Shown here: piece by piece, positions 43,595 to 53,015 of the stretch | How the letters are laid out: every line of letters begins with the position of its first letter | Position numbering within the stretch: the stretch's first letter is position 1 | DNA from: an uncultured Lachnospiraceae bacterium | GTDB lineage: Bacteria > Bacillota > Clostridia > Lachnospirales > Lachnospiraceae | Reading direction: 5' to 3' | NCBI GenBank assembly: GCA_910583615.1 | Contig: CAJTXP010000018.1 | Coordinates: 10,036 to 74,035, forward strand | Length of the DNA stretch: 64,000 bases | Translations under genes and position numbers: made by a program | The notes under the pieces: model-generated | What the model was told of the DNA's origin: nothing | Databases searched by the model: none | Seen by the model: the letters and a program-made list of their open reading frames with translations, nothing else

Positions 43595-44128
43595 ATGGAA
43601 GAGAAACTGGAACTGATAAAGAAAGCCAGACGGCATGACAGCGCTGCGTTTTCGCAGCTGATGCAGCAGCATGGCCAGAGCATGTATAAGGTTGCCAGAG
43701 CTGTTTTGAAAAATGACGAGGATGTGGCGGATGCCATGCAGGAGACGGCGCTGAGCTGCTGGGAAAAGATCGGCACTTTAAAAAAAGAACAGTATTTTAA
43801 GACCTGGCTGATCCGGATTCTGATCAATCACTGCAATACGATCTATAAGAAAAGAAGCAGGTATGTGCTGGATCAGCTTCTGCCGGAAACCGCGGCGCCG
43901 GAAGACGCCTATGCCAATGTGGAGTGGATGGAACTTTTGCAGCGCCTGAAGGAAAAATACCGCGTTGTGATCGTGCTCTACTATGTGGAGGGCTTCCGAA
44001 TCCGGGAGATTGCGGATCTGCTGAAAATCAGCGAGAGCGCGGTGAAAGAACGTCTGTCGACGGCGAGAAAGAAAATGGAGCGTTATTATGCACAGGGAAA
44101 GGGGGAAGTGATCTGTGAAAAGATATGA
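43595..44128 (+). CDS. ECF-family RNA polymerase sigma factor
   Basis: A 177-residue ECF sigma factor. Region 2 spans about residues 10-80 (FSQLMQQHGQSMYKVARAVL, DVADAMQETALSCWEKI, FKTWLIRILINHC) and region 4 about 112-165 (LLQRLKEKYRVVIVLYYVEG, IREIADLLKISESAVKERL). It directs RNA polymerase to a small regulon under envelope stress. The stop overlaps the start of the DUF4179 gene by 14 bases, the normal layout of a sigma/anti-sigma pair. The ribosome site AGAAAGGAGGAGAC supports ATG 43595. Confidence 0.92.
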   Translation: MEEKLELIKKARRHDSAAFSQLMQQHGQSMYKVARAVLKNDEDVADAMQETALSCWEKIGTLKKEQYFKTWLIRILINHCNTIYKKRSRYVLDQLLPETAAPEDAYANVEWMELLQRLKEKYRVVIVLYYVEGFRIREIADLLKISESAVKERLSTARKKMERYYAQGKGEVICEKI

Positions 44129-45383
44129 AGATTTTACGGGCGGACTGCAGAAGGAGGTACGGATACCGGAGCAGGTCTGGTCGCAGTATATGGATACGCT
44201 GGAGAACATTGAGACGCTGGCAGCAGAGAGAAAAGGAGAGGACAGGATGGGCAGGAAGAGAAAACACGCAGGCAGAACCTGGATAAAGGCGGCGGCAGCG
44301 GCAGGCGTACTGCTGGCGGGCACTATGGTATTCGGCTGTGTGGACCCGGTGGCGGCATCGGAACTTCCGCTGATCGGGCGGATTTTTGAGCGGATTGCAG
44401 AGGACACCACGTATTCCGGCGATTACACGGAAAAAACGGTGCTGCAGGAGGAGCAGGATGCCGGCCGGCAGGGAGAGACGGAAGCAAAGCCGGAGGCCGT
44501 CTGTACGGCGTCGGATCAGGGGCTTACGATCACCGCTTCCGAGGTGTACAGCGATGGATATTCCATCTATCTGGCTGTGGAAGTGGAATCGGAGGAAGGA
44601 GGGTTTTCAAACATTCCCCCGCACTATACGAGACGTTTTGAAGAAAAGTCCAGCCAGATGCTCCAGGCGGCCGGAAGCTGGAGGACCGGAGAAGGAGAAG
44701 CGGACGTCCTGAATGACGACCGGTTTGAAGGAAAGGCAGTGGACGACCATACGTTTATCGGAATGATGAAGCTGGATCAGGATACGTATTCTTCTGAAGG
44801 GGATGTACTGAATCTGGAGCTGTCCGAGATCCGGTATGAAGACGGGCGGGATTCCGACAGCGGACAGATGGAGCCGGGACACCGGATTCAGGGAACATGG
44901 AAGCTGACGGTGCCTTTTACGGCTGATACGGAACAGTCCAGGGAGATTGCGGTCAATAAGACCGGTCCGGACGGGCTCTGTATCCAGAAAGTATTTGTAT
45001 CGCCCTATCAGGTGATTGTATTTACCGATACGCCGTATACGGCTCTGACGCCGGATACGTATACGGAAGAAGACTTTGAGAAACAGTGGGGAGAGAAAAA
45101 CAAAGAGATCACTGCCAAAGGAGATGAGGCAGTCACCTATGAAGAAATGCTTTCCAGAAAGTATTATGATTACTATGAACTGGCGGCTTACAATCAGGAC
45201 GGGGAGGCGCTGGAGATGCAGTACGGAGATGAAGAGAAGACGGTATTTGCCGTACAGGGACATGAGTTGTCGAAGCTGCATATCTATGCGGCGGATGATT
45301 CCGACGAATTCGGGCTGATCAAGGCAAAAAGCGAGCAGGAGGCGCTGGAACGGTCGGTTCTGGATGCGGAGGTGGAGCTGTAA
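44115..45383 (+). CDS. DUF4179 membrane protein, probable anti-sigma factor
   Basis: A 422-residue protein starting with GTG at 44115, inside the 3' end of the sigma gene. The N-terminal 50 residues are cytosolic and would bind the sigma factor. A membrane helix lies at about 56-76 (AAAAAGVLLAGTMVFG), directly followed by the typical DUF4179 start PVAASELPLIGRIFERI near 78. The outside part is acidic and beta-rich. This is the standard partner of low-molecular-weight ECF sigma factors in Clostridia and Bacilli. The protein at 38001 looks like a single-chain version of the same arrangement. Confidence 0.85.
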   Translation: MKRYEDFTGGLQKEVRIPEQVWSQYMDTLENIETLAAERKGEDRMGRKRKHAGRTWIKAAAAAGVLLAGTMVFGCVDPVAASELPLIGRIFERIAEDTTYSGDYTEKTVLQEEQDAGRQGETEAKPEAVCTASDQGLTITASEVYSDGYSIYLAVEVESEEGGFSNIPPHYTRRFEEKSSQMLQAAGSWRTGEGEADVLNDDRFEGKAVDDHTFIGMMKLDQDTYSSEGDVLNLELSEIRYEDGRDSDSGQMEPGHRIQGTWKLTVPFTADTEQSREIAVNKTGPDGLCIQKVFVSPYQVIVFTDTPYTALTPDTYTEEDFEKQWGEKNKEITAKGDEAVTYEEMLSRKYYDYYELAAYNQDGEALEMQYGDEEKTVFAVQGHELSKLHIYAADDSDEFGLIKAKSEQEALERSVLDAEVEL

Positions 45384-45400
45384 AAGCCGGAGGGACGGCG

Positions 45401-45421
45401 GCCGACAGGATCGGCCGCTGC
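45401..45421 (+). terminator. GC-rich hairpin after the DUF4179 gene
   Basis: Perfect 8-bp stem GCGGCCGA (45401-45408) with TCGGCCGC (45414-45421), 5-nt loop. No T-run follows. Probably a weak terminator or RNA end-protecting stem. Confidence 0.5.
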
Positions 45422-45469
45422 GTGCATTGGGCATGGCAGATGGGAGCCATGAGGAAAATGTAAAACTAC

Positions 45470-45497
45470 TTGCCCGCTTTTCTGCCTCTGTTATAAT
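45470..45497 (+). promoter_or_regulatory. Promoter with extended -10 for the broken chemoreceptor gene
   Basis: -35 TTGCCC (45470-45475), 16-bp spacer, TATAAT (45492-45497) preceded by TG one base upstream. It would now also drive the TetR fragment and the MFS gene downstream. Confidence 0.6.
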
Positions 45498-45581
45498 CTA
45501 AAGGAAGTTACCTTTATTTTCCATGAACGGGAAATATCCCGAAGGATTATGGAAAATAAATATGCGAAGGGAGTACATGAG

Positions 45582-46106
45582 ATGAATCCAAACAGAGAAA
45601 ACGAAGGGCGGTCCGGAGTGGTTCGAAAAGGATTTGGCATTACCGGGAAGCTTGTGTTTGCCATTGTGGGCAGTGTGGTGATCGCTGTGGCGATTCTGCT
45701 GGCGGTGGTGTATTTTCAGATGTCCCATGCGCTGCTGGACAAAAGCGAAGATCTTCTGCAGACGACCACGGAGCGCACGCTTCAGGAGACAAAAGCCTGG
45801 ATGAACAGTACACTGGCCATGCTGGAGACTCAGAGGGATACGATTGAATACGAGGATATGGAGATCCCCGACATGACGGAATACATCAAACATACAGCGG
45901 GCCGGAATGACGCGTATCCGGCCGGACTGTATGTTCAAAAGGTTATGAGGAGACCGCCATTACGGATATCATGGAGCTGGCAGGCGGAGCCAAGGGGATG
46001 TTTTACCGGTTTTTCCAGAGCAAAGAGGAGGCCATGCATGCGCTGGGCGACCAGCTGTTTCTGGAAAAGAATCCGTTTGAGGCGGTCAGGGGACGTTCGG
46101 ATTTGA
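45582..46106 (+). pseudogene. Methyl-accepting chemotaxis protein, truncated N-terminal fragment
   Basis: Starting at ATG 45582 (ribosome site AAGGGAG), about 118 residues read as the N-terminus of a chemoreceptor: short cytosolic tail, a membrane helix at about 22-45 (KLVFAIVGSVVIAVAILLAVV), then the outside sensor start with TQRDTIEYEDMEIPDM and NDAYPAGLYV, which is typical of dCache sensor domains. After residue 118 the frame continues as Arg/Trp-rich nonsense to the stop at 46106, because from about 45938 the DNA codes for a TetR regulator in another frame. The rest of the sensor, the HAMP and the signalling domain are gone. Confidence 0.72.
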
Positions 46107-46513
46107 ACGGACTGCAGAAGATCCGGGAAATGCTCGCTCTGGACCGGGCCGACAAAGAGCGGGAGGCGCTGAGCGCGCAGGCGGTCTCCATCCTGAAGGA
46201 TCCGCGGATTCTGGCGTCTGCGGTGGAGGCAAACCGACGCGTACTGACCCCGCTGTGGCTGGAACTGATCGAAGAGGGACGGCGCGACGGCTCGATTCGG
46301 ACCGAGTACGCAAAGGAGCTTTCCGAGCTGCTCCCGCTTGTGAATTTCTGGATGATGCCGTCGGTATTTCCGGCGGATGCGGAAGCGGTCCGGCGGAAAT
46401 GCCGGTTTGTGGCAGAGGTCCTTGCGGCAATGGGACTTCCGATCATAGAGGAGGAGATGTATCAAAGGGCAGAGAACCTGATGGGCAGCGGTAAAAGAGA
46501 AAGAGAGGAGTAA
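45938..46513 (+). pseudogene. TetR/AcrR-family regulator lacking its N-terminal helix
   Basis: The frame opens after a stop at 45908 and, from about 45938, reads KGYEETAITDIMELAGGAKG, the second half of a TetR helix-turn-helix, followed by MFYRFFQSKEEAMHALGDQL and a normal ligand-binding domain to 46513. The first 20-30 residues, with helix 1 and the start codon, are missing and replaced by chemoreceptor sequence. The first in-frame ATG (45971) falls inside the recognition helix, so a protein from it could not bind DNA normally. It ends 3 bp before the MFS transporter it presumably once controlled. Confidence 0.72.
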
Positions 46514-46516
46514 CAG

Positions 46517-47773
46517 ATGGATCAGAGACTGTTTACGAAAAACTTTGCGCTCCTGGTGCTGGGACAGGCAAGTTCGCTGTTTGGAAATTACATCCTGCGT
46601 CTGGCACTGTCCATGTATGTGCTGGAGGCGACCGGTTCGGCGGCTGTGTTTGCGGGGATACTATCCGCCGCGACGGTTCCGACGATCCTTTTGTCGCCCC
46701 TTGGCGGCGTCCTTGCGGACCGGGCAGACAGAAAGAAGGTCATGGTGGCGCTGGATATGCTGACCGGAATGACGGTTCTGTGGGCGGCGGTTCTTTTGTC
46801 CGCGGAAAACGCCGTTGGAGTGATCGAGATACTGCTTGTGATGCTGTCCGTTCTTGGGGCTTTTGAGACGCCTACGGTGCAGGCGTGCATTCCGCAGATG
46901 CTGTCGGGCGACAACATAATCAGGGGAAACGCAGTCGTAAACCAGGTGGCGTCGATTTCTTATCTGACCGCGCCTCTGCTGGGCGGCATCCTGTATACGT
47001 CGTTTGGCCTGAAGCCGGTGATGTTTGCAAGTGTACTGTGCTTTTTTCTCACGGCGCTGTTGGAATGCTTTATCAGACTGGGATTTCAGAGCCGGGCGTA
47101 TGGGGGAACGATCTGGTCCATGATAAAGGAGGATTTTTTCAGCAGTATCCGGTTTATGACAAAGGAGCGGACGGATGTTATGAAGATGTTGCTTTTGGCG
47201 GCGTGTTCCCGTTTCTTTGTCATGGGAGTGTCACTGGTGGGGCTTCCCTTTATGATACGGGCGGTTCTTGGGCTGGACGCGGGATATTACGGCGGAGCAG
47301 AAAGCGCGCTGGCGGTTGCCACGATTCTGGGAAGCGCCGCCGCGGGACTTCTCACGGGAAAGTTGAAAAACGGCAGGCTGTCCTTTGCGCTTGCGGCCAT
47401 CGGCGTCTGCATGCTTCCGGCCGGAGCCGCGTTCCTTTTTCCGGCCGGTACGGGGGTCCGCTATGCCGTGCTGGCTGCTTCTTTCTGCGGCATGCAGGCG
47501 GCAATCAGTATGTTCTCAATTTTTGCGGTATCGGTGATCCAGCAGAATACTCCGGACCATCTGATCGGGAAAGTGATGGCCTGTACGTCTGCGATCACCA
47601 TGTGCGCCCAGCCGGTTGGACAGATGGTCTACGGCTTTCTGTTTGACGGATTTTGCGAAGCGGTTTATCTTGTACTGATTCCGTCCGGTGCGGCGGTATG
47701 CCTGATCGGCCTGTGTTCCGCGGGTTTTTTCAGGAGGATGGAAGAAAGGCGCGGTCTTGCAATCGGAAAATGA
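46517..47773 (+). CDS. Major facilitator superfamily transporter
   Basis: A 418-residue transporter with about 12 hydrophobic segments in two six-helix halves. The loop 2-3 motif reads GGVLADRADRKKVMVALDM near residue 61, the MFS signature, and the N-terminus (FTKNFALLVLGQASSLFGN) resembles the macrolide/enterobactin-exporter-like MFS group. It is likely a drug or metabolite exporter. The ribosome site AGAGAGGAGTAACAG overlaps the end of the TetR fragment; with the repressor damaged, the pump may be expressed without control. Substrate unknown. Confidence 0.88.
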   Translation: MDQRLFTKNFALLVLGQASSLFGNYILRLALSMYVLEATGSAAVFAGILSAATVPTILLSPLGGVLADRADRKKVMVALDMLTGMTVLWAAVLLSAENAVGVIEILLVMLSVLGAFETPTVQACIPQMLSGDNIIRGNAVVNQVASISYLTAPLLGGILYTSFGLKPVMFASVLCFFLTALLECFIRLGFQSRAYGGTIWSMIKEDFFSSIRFMTKERTDVMKMLLLAACSRFFVMGVSLVGLPFMIRAVLGLDAGYYGGAESALAVATILGSAAAGLLTGKLKNGRLSFALAAIGVCMLPAGAAFLFPAGTGVRYAVLAASFCGMQAAISMFSIFAVSVIQQNTPDHLIGKVMACTSAITMCAQPVGQMVYGFLFDGFCEAVYLVLIPSGAAVCLIGLCSAGFFRRMEERRGLAIGK

Positions 47774-47816
47774 ATATGATAACCTTAAGGCAGATACAGA
47801 TGGGGCGAGGTAATTT

Positions 47817-48500
47817 ATGAAACTGTTGGTAATAGAAGATGATACAGGACTGAACCGCGGGATTTCTTTTGCGCTGGAGCAGGAAGGCTACGAGGTGGCG
47901 GGCGCCAGGACGCTGCGGGAGGGATACCGGCTGTTCGAACGGGAGGCTCCCGCCGCCGTGATCCTGGATTTGAATCTGCCGGACGGAGACGGCGTGGAGT
48001 TCTGCCGCAGGATACGGAGCGCGCCGGGGACTGGCGCCGGGACGGCGATTCTGATGCTCACGGCGCGGGATCTGGAGACTGACGAGATCATGGGGCTTAT
48101 GAGCGGAGCGGACGACTATATTACAAAACCATTTTCCCTTTCCGTCCTGAAGCTCCGGCTTCGGAACATCCTGAACAGAAAGGCGGCGGAAGGCGAGCCG
48201 GCGGACCAGATGCTCCGATCCGGGGACGTGGAACTGGATCTTAAGGCGTTCCGCGCGTTTCTGGACGGGCAGGAGCTGGAACTTGGCAGGACGGAATTCC
48301 GGCTGCTCAGATATCTGATGGAGCATAAGAATCAGGTGCTCTTAAAAGAACAGATTCTGCAGCGCATCTGGGACAGCGATGGGAATTATGTGGAGGAAAA
48401 TACCCTTTCCGTCAACATCAGCCGGCTGCGGAAGAAGCTGGGCCGGGATCGCATCCGCACGGTTCAGGGGATCGGTTATCTGTGGGAGGAGAATGCATGA
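47817..48500 (+). CDS. OmpR-family response regulator
   Basis: A 227-residue response regulator. The receiver domain (1-118) has acidic residues EDD at 7-9, the phosphorylation site Asp 51 in VILDLNLPDGDG, and the conserved Lys in GADDYITKPFSL near 104. The C-terminal winged helix (about 130-225) has LGRTEFRLLRYLM and VEENTLSVNISRLRKKLG. The histidine kinase gene overlaps its stop (ATGA). It probably controls the ABC exporter at 49551, where a TGACA-N4-TGTCA site lies upstream. Confidence 0.94.
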   Translation: MKLLVIEDDTGLNRGISFALEQEGYEVAGARTLREGYRLFEREAPAAVILDLNLPDGDGVEFCRRIRSAPGTGAGTAILMLTARDLETDEIMGLMSGADDYITKPFSLSVLKLRLRNILNRKAAEGEPADQMLRSGDVELDLKAFRAFLDGQELELGRTEFRLLRYLMEHKNQVLLKEQILQRIWDSDGNYVEENTLSVNISRLRKKLGRDRIRTVQGIGYLWEENA

Positions 48501-49438
48501 CGGCGCAGAGGATGATTCTGATACTGACGGTGTGCCTGATCGTATGCATGGCTGCGCTCATCCTGGGCGCAGCTTATTTTCTGCGGCAGTGGAACCGGCT
48601 GGACCAGATTCTGGACAACTTCCGGCAGGGAGATCTGGATGAGGGCTCGGAGGGAGAGGACGGTTATCCGGATGTACTGGAGACGCGGGAATCCCGCGTG
48701 GTCAGCCAGCTTCGTCAGATCCTGTCGGCGGCGCGCTTTCAAAAACGGCAGGCTGCAGGAGAGCGGGATCAGGTCATGGCGCTGATCTCGGATCTGTCCC
48801 ATCAGCTTAAGACGCCGCTTGCCAATATCATCATGAATACAGAGCTTCTACAGGATCCGGGGCTCGGGGAGGAGCAGAGGCTTGAATTTTTGAAGCGGAC
48901 CAGAAGTCAGGCGGATAAGATGCAGTGGCTGATGGCGGATCTTCTGAAGGCTTCCCGGCTGGAAAACGGCATGATTCAGTTTGAGGCCGGATACGCGGGA
49001 ATCAAGGAGACCATCGCGCGGGCGGTCAGCTCCGTCTACGGGCAGGCGTCTTCCAGAGGAATCGAGCTGATCGTAGAGGAGTTTCCGGATGTGCGGCTCT
49101 TCCACAACCCGAAGTGGACGGCGGAGGCCATGTCCAACATTCTGGAAAACGCAGTCAAATATTCGCCTCCGGGAAGCTGTATCCGGCTTTCGCTGGTCAG
49201 GCTGGATCTCTATACGAAAATCCAGATTCAGGACGAAGGCATCGGCATTCCGGAAAGTGAGTTCAACCGGATCTTCCGGCGGTTTTACCGCGGAAAAGAG
49301 GTGGAGCAGCAGGAGGGAAGCGGGCTGGGCCTGTATCTGGCGCAGCTGATCCTTAATTGCGAGAAAGGGTACATTACGGTGTCCTCCAGGGTAGGCGGGG
49401 GAAGCTGTTTTTCGCTGTTTCTGCTGAATGAAATATGA
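48497..49438 (+). CDS. Sensor histidine kinase
   Basis: A 313-residue kinase starting at ATG 48497, overlapping the regulator stop. One membrane helix (residues 6-28) and almost no outside domain, then the dimerisation domain with phospho-acceptor His 102 in DLSHQLKTPLAN, and the ATPase domain with NILENAVKYSPPGS (N-box), IQDEGIGIPESE (G1) and GSGLGLYLAQ (G2). With so little outside the cell it probably senses through the membrane or through the neighbouring ABC protein, as BceS-type kinases do. The second half-helix pair typical of BceS is not obvious. Confidence 0.92.
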   Translation: MTAQRMILILTVCLIVCMAALILGAAYFLRQWNRLDQILDNFRQGDLDEGSEGEDGYPDVLETRESRVVSQLRQILSAARFQKRQAAGERDQVMALISDLSHQLKTPLANIIMNTELLQDPGLGEEQRLEFLKRTRSQADKMQWLMADLLKASRLENGMIQFEAGYAGIKETIARAVSSVYGQASSRGIELIVEEFPDVRLFHNPKWTAEAMSNILENAVKYSPPGSCIRLSLVRLDLYTKIQIQDEGIGIPESEFNRIFRRFYRGKEVEQQEGSGLGLYLAQLILNCEKGYITVSSRVGGGSCFSLFLLNEI

Positions 49439-49452
49439 TGGAAAGCCGTTTC

Positions 49453-49466
49453 TGACAAAACTGTCA
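49453..49466. promoter_or_regulatory. Candidate response-regulator operator
   Basis: Perfect inverted repeat TGACA-AAAC-TGTCA. It fits the TnACA-N4-TGTnA pattern known for BceR-type regulators and lies 85 bp before the ABC ATPase start. A second half-site pair TGTCA-N6-TGTAA follows at 49484-49498. Confidence 0.5.
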
Positions 49467-49550
49467 CATCTTTTTTCCTCTTCTGTCAGGACTCTGTAAG
49501 AACCGGCGGATAAAATAAGGGTATATCTACTGGCAGTGAGGAGGAATCAT

Positions 49551-50255
49551 ATGAAAGCAATTCTGGAGACAAGGGACCTGAAAAAATATTATGGAAACGG
49601 CGCTTTGCAGGTGAAAGCCCTGGATGGTGTGGATTTACGGATTGAAGAGGGGGAGTTCATCGCGGTTGTGGGGACCTCCGGTTCGGGCAAATCCACGCTT
49701 CTGCACATGCTGGGAGGGCTGGATTACGCCACGTCCGGCACGGTGACCGTGGCGGGCAGGAAGATTTTTGAACTGAATGAAAATGATCTGACGATCTTCC
49801 GGAGACGCCAGATCGGTTTTGTGTTCCAGAACTACAATCTGGTGCCGATCCTGAGCGTTCAGGAGAATATTCTGCTTCCGCTGGAGCTGGACGGGAGGCG
49901 TGCGGACCGGGCCTTTTTGAAAAAGATCGTCCGGACGCTGGGACTGGAGGACCGTCTTCTGGATCTTCCGGGACAGCTCTCCGGCGGGCAGCAGCAGCGG
50001 GTTGCCATCGCCCGTGCGCTGGTGACCAAGCCGGCCATCATCCTGGCCGACGAGCCCACCGGAAATCTGGACAGCAAAACGACGCAGGAGGTCCTGGGGC
50101 TTCTGAAGCTGACCGGAGAGCAGTTTCATCAGACCATCGTGATGATTACCCACAACGAGGCGCTGGCGCAGCTGTGCGACCGGGTCATCCATATGGAGGA
50201 CGGCAGGATCGTCAATGACCGTAACCGTGCAGGGGACGGGGAGGTGCGCGCATGA
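49551..50255 (+). CDS. ABC exporter ATPase (MacB/LolD type)
   Basis: A 234-residue ATPase starting at ATG 49551 behind GTGAGGAGGAATCAT. Walker A GTSGSGKSTLLH near residue 43, Q-loop FVFQNYNLVPIL near 91, signature LSGGQQQRVAIARAL near 144 and Walker B ILADEPTGNLD near 164 are all canonical. It energises the permease that overlaps it by ATGA at 50252-50255. Such pairs expel peptides or lipoproteins or act in antibiotic-peptide resistance, and they are usually controlled by the adjacent two-component system, as arranged here. Confidence 0.94.
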   Translation: MKAILETRDLKKYYGNGALQVKALDGVDLRIEEGEFIAVVGTSGSGKSTLLHMLGGLDYATSGTVTVAGRKIFELNENDLTIFRRRQIGFVFQNYNLVPILSVQENILLPLELDGRRADRAFLKKIVRTLGLEDRLLDLPGQLSGGQQQRVAIARALVTKPAIILADEPTGNLDSKTTQEVLGLLKLTGEQFHQTIVMITHNEALAQLCDRVIHMEDGRIVNDRNRAGDGEVRA

Positions 50256-52903
50256 AAAACAACAACAGTGCAGTCATCCGAAGGTTATCCGGCCGGTGCA
50301 TGCGTAAGAACCGGATGAGAAATGTGTTTGCGGCGGTCGCCATCGCTCTGAGCGGGATCCTGTTTACGGCGGCGTTTTCCCTGACCGGCGGCGCCATGCA
50401 GGCGGCGCAGGAAAATACCATGCGGGAGGTGGGCGGAAAATTCCACGCGGGGCTGAAAGCGGCGACGATGGAACAGTATGAGAGAGTCGCTGCCGATCCT
50501 CTGGTGAAAAAAAGCAGCTATAACATCTTTATCGGTACGGCGGACAACATTCTGGAACGTCAGGCGGAGATCCGGTATACGCCGGAGGAGAGCGCGCTGC
50601 CGGACTGGTTTATTACGCTGGAAGAAGGGCGCATGCCGGTAAAAGAGGATGAGATTATTGTAGATACTTTTATTCTGGAGGAACTGGGGAGGCCCTGCGC
50701 GCTGGGAGAAAAGATTCCGCTTGCCTTTTCCTTTATGGGCAGGACGATAGAGGAGGAATTTACCGTGTGCGGCTGGTATCAGGGGGATTATGTGGCGCAT
50801 GCCAGCGAGCTTTTCGTGTCGGAAAGCTGCTGGCAGAAGCTGAAAGGCTCCCTGACGGATGAGGATTTTCTGGAATGGCAGGAAACACATCCGGAAGACA
50901 GTGGCGTAGGGCTTCTGGCCGGCAGTTTTTATTTTGAAACTGCCTCCAATCTGGAAGAAAAGATACAGACGGTCATCCGCAATGCCGGGTACGAACCGGA
51001 AACGGAGCTGGCTTACGGCGTGAACTGGGCGTATATGAGTAACCGTGTGGAATCGGCAGATCCCCTGACGCTGGCGCTTCTGTCCGCCGCGGTGTCTGCC
51101 ATCCTGATCACCGGCTATCTGATTATCTATAATATTTTTCAGATTTCGGTCATCAGCGACATCCGGTTTTACGGACTGCTGAAGACGATCGGTACGACGA
51201 AGAGACAGATCCGCAGGCTGGTCAGGCGGCAGGCGCTTCTGCTCTCTCTGATCGGGATACCTGTCGGACTGCTGGTCGGATACGGCATCGGGAAACTGGC
51301 GCTGCCCTTTGCGCTGAGCTTCTCGGATTACGGCGGAATGAAGATCGAACTGAAGTTCGATCTGTGGATTCTGGTATTCGGCGCCGGATTTTCGGCATTG
51401 ACCGTATATTTAAGCTGCCGGAAGCCGGGCCGGATCGCCGGCAATGTCTCTCCCATGGAAGCGCTCCGGTATACGGAATCCGTACAGGTGAGGAAAGCAG
51501 GACATAAAAAGAATAAGAAAGAGCATACGGGCCGTTTTCGCGCGGCATCCATGGCGTGGGCCAATCTGGGGAGAAACAAAAGGACTACAGCCGTTGTGAT
51601 TACGGCGATTTCCTTCAGCATCATTCTGCTGACGCTTGTGATGACCGCGGTGGGAAGTTTCCGGATCGATCAGTTTATGGAACAGAGGATCGCAGGAGAT
51701 TTTCTGCTGGGCAGCATCAATGTCACCGGCAGCGGTCCCAGAAGTTCGGAGGTTGACATAGAGCCGGAGTTTTTGTCTCTGGCGGACGGACAGAAGGGGA
51801 TCAAAGGCAGAGCAGAGATGTGGCTCCGCTTTCAGACGGCTCTGCAGATCGACGATCAGGCGGCAGAACGCCTGAAGGAACTGGACGAGGCGGGCAGACT
51901 GAGACGCGACGCCTGGTCGGCGGATGCGCTGGAACAGATGCTGCAGGGGGAAAGTCCTTTTGGCGGCTACTGCTACGGATACAGCGAAGAACTGCTTAAG
52001 AATCTGAACGTCCTGGACGGGACGCTGGATGTGGAACGGTTTCTGACAGGAGACTATGTGCTGCTGACGCGGATTCTGGGGAATGAGTATCTGCCTGCAG
52101 AAGAGCATGTGTATCATCCGGGCGACCGGGTGACGGTGGAATACGGTACGGAGGACTCCACATACCGGGAAATCAAGGATGAATCCGGGGAGACCATTGA
52201 CGTGGTCTGGGAAAACCTCGCGGAGAAAGAATACGAGGTGATGGCGATCGTGGAGATTCCCTACAGCATGAATCTTCACCGGTATTCGGCCAACGGCTGT
52301 GATCTGGTGCTGCCGTTGTCAGAACCCGGACCGGATCGTGACAGGGCCCACTGCTTCGCTGTCTCCTATCAGGTGGAAGAGGAAGCGCAGGCGGCCTTTG
52401 AGGAGGCGTTAAAGGCGTATACGGATCAGAACCCGCAGATGGGGTACGTGACGAAAGCATCCCTGAGGAAAGAGTTTGAAAATATGGTGACGGTCATCGC
52501 AACCATCGGGATCTTTCTTGCGGCGGTGACAGCTCTTATCGGAATCCTGAATTTCATCAATGCCATAGTTACGGCGATCGTCTCCAGACGGCGGGAATTC
52601 GCCATGCTGCAAAGCATCGGCATGACTGGCAGCCAGCTTCGAAAGACGCTGATCTGGGAAGGGATCATCTACATCGGTATCTCCTGTGCGGTCGGTTTTG
52701 TTGTGGGAAGCGTGTTGTCCTGGGCCGTCCTTGGAGCCCTGAACCATGTGATTTTGTTTTTCGAGTATCGTTTCCAGATCCTGCCGTTCGTAATCATCAT
52801 TCCGGTGCTTTTGCTGGCGGCTGTTCTGACGCCGGCGCTGGCCTGCCGGGATGTGGAGAGGAAAAGCATCGTGGAGCGGCTTAGGGAAAGCGAGCAGGGG
52901 TAA
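50252..52903 (+). CDS. ABC exporter permease, FtsX/MacB-like with two outside domains
   Basis: An 883-residue permease. The first helix is near residues 28-48, followed by an outside domain of about 220 residues. Three helices follow at about 272-298, 330-352 and 372-390. A second N-terminal-like helix near 448-470 begins a repeated half with another outside domain (about 475-745), then three helices at about 746-772, 803-825 and 838-858. The doubled FtsX layout matches macrolide/lipoprotein-type exporters of Gram-positives rather than the ten-helix BceB form. Overlaps the ATPase gene by four bases. The transported molecule is unknown; antimicrobial peptide defence is a guess from context. 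Confidence 0.9.
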   Translation: MKNNNSAVIRRLSGRCMRKNRMRNVFAAVAIALSGILFTAAFSLTGGAMQAAQENTMREVGGKFHAGLKAATMEQYERVAADPLVKKSSYNIFIGTADNILERQAEIRYTPEESALPDWFITLEEGRMPVKEDEIIVDTFILEELGRPCALGEKIPLAFSFMGRTIEEEFTVCGWYQGDYVAHASELFVSESCWQKLKGSLTDEDFLEWQETHPEDSGVGLLAGSFYFETASNLEEKIQTVIRNAGYEPETELAYGVNWAYMSNRVESADPLTLALLSAAVSAILITGYLIIYNIFQISVISDIRFYGLLKTIGTTKRQIRRLVRRQALLLSLIGIPVGLLVGYGIGKLALPFALSFSDYGGMKIELKFDLWILVFGAGFSALTVYLSCRKPGRIAGNVSPMEALRYTESVQVRKAGHKKNKKEHTGRFRAASMAWANLGRNKRTTAVVITAISFSIILLTLVMTAVGSFRIDQFMEQRIAGDFLLGSINVTGSGPRSSEVDIEPEFLSLADGQKGIKGRAEMWLRFQTALQIDDQAAERLKELDEAGRLRRDAWSADALEQMLQGESPFGGYCYGYSEELLKNLNVLDGTLDVERFLTGDYVLLTRILGNEYLPAEEHVYHPGDRVTVEYGTEDSTYREIKDESGETIDVVWENLAEKEYEVMAIVEIPYSMNLHRYSANGCDLVLPLSEPGPDRDRAHCFAVSYQVEEEAQAAFEEALKAYTDQNPQMGYVTKASLRKEFENMVTVIATIGIFLAAVTALIGILNFINAIVTAIVSRRREFAMLQSIGMTGSQLRKTLIWEGIIYIGISCAVGFVVGSVLSWAVLGALNHVILFFEYRFQILPFVIIIPVLLLAAVLTPALACRDVERKSIVERLRESEQG

Positions 52904-52915
52904 GCCATCGGTCCT

Positions 52916-52929
52916 GGACACAATTGTCC
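52916..52929. promoter_or_regulatory. Inverted repeat upstream of the XRE gene
   Basis: GGACA-CAAT-TGTCC, a perfect 5-bp inverted repeat with 4-bp spacer. It shares the ACA-N4-TGT core with the site at 49453, and lies 87 bp before the XRE-family start. Possible second site for the same response regulator. Confidence 0.35.
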
Positions 52930-53015
52930 GGTGCAGAATCAGCGGCATTTCCCGTTTTGTGTCGTGTTTTTTGTGCCGGAAATCATGTAGTCTGAATGCG
53001 AAAGGAGGGAAATCT

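Noticed and set aside
52851..53015. Upstream extension of the XRE gene
   Set aside because: It overlaps the permease 3' end; AAAGGAGGG directly before GTG 53016 fixes the start.
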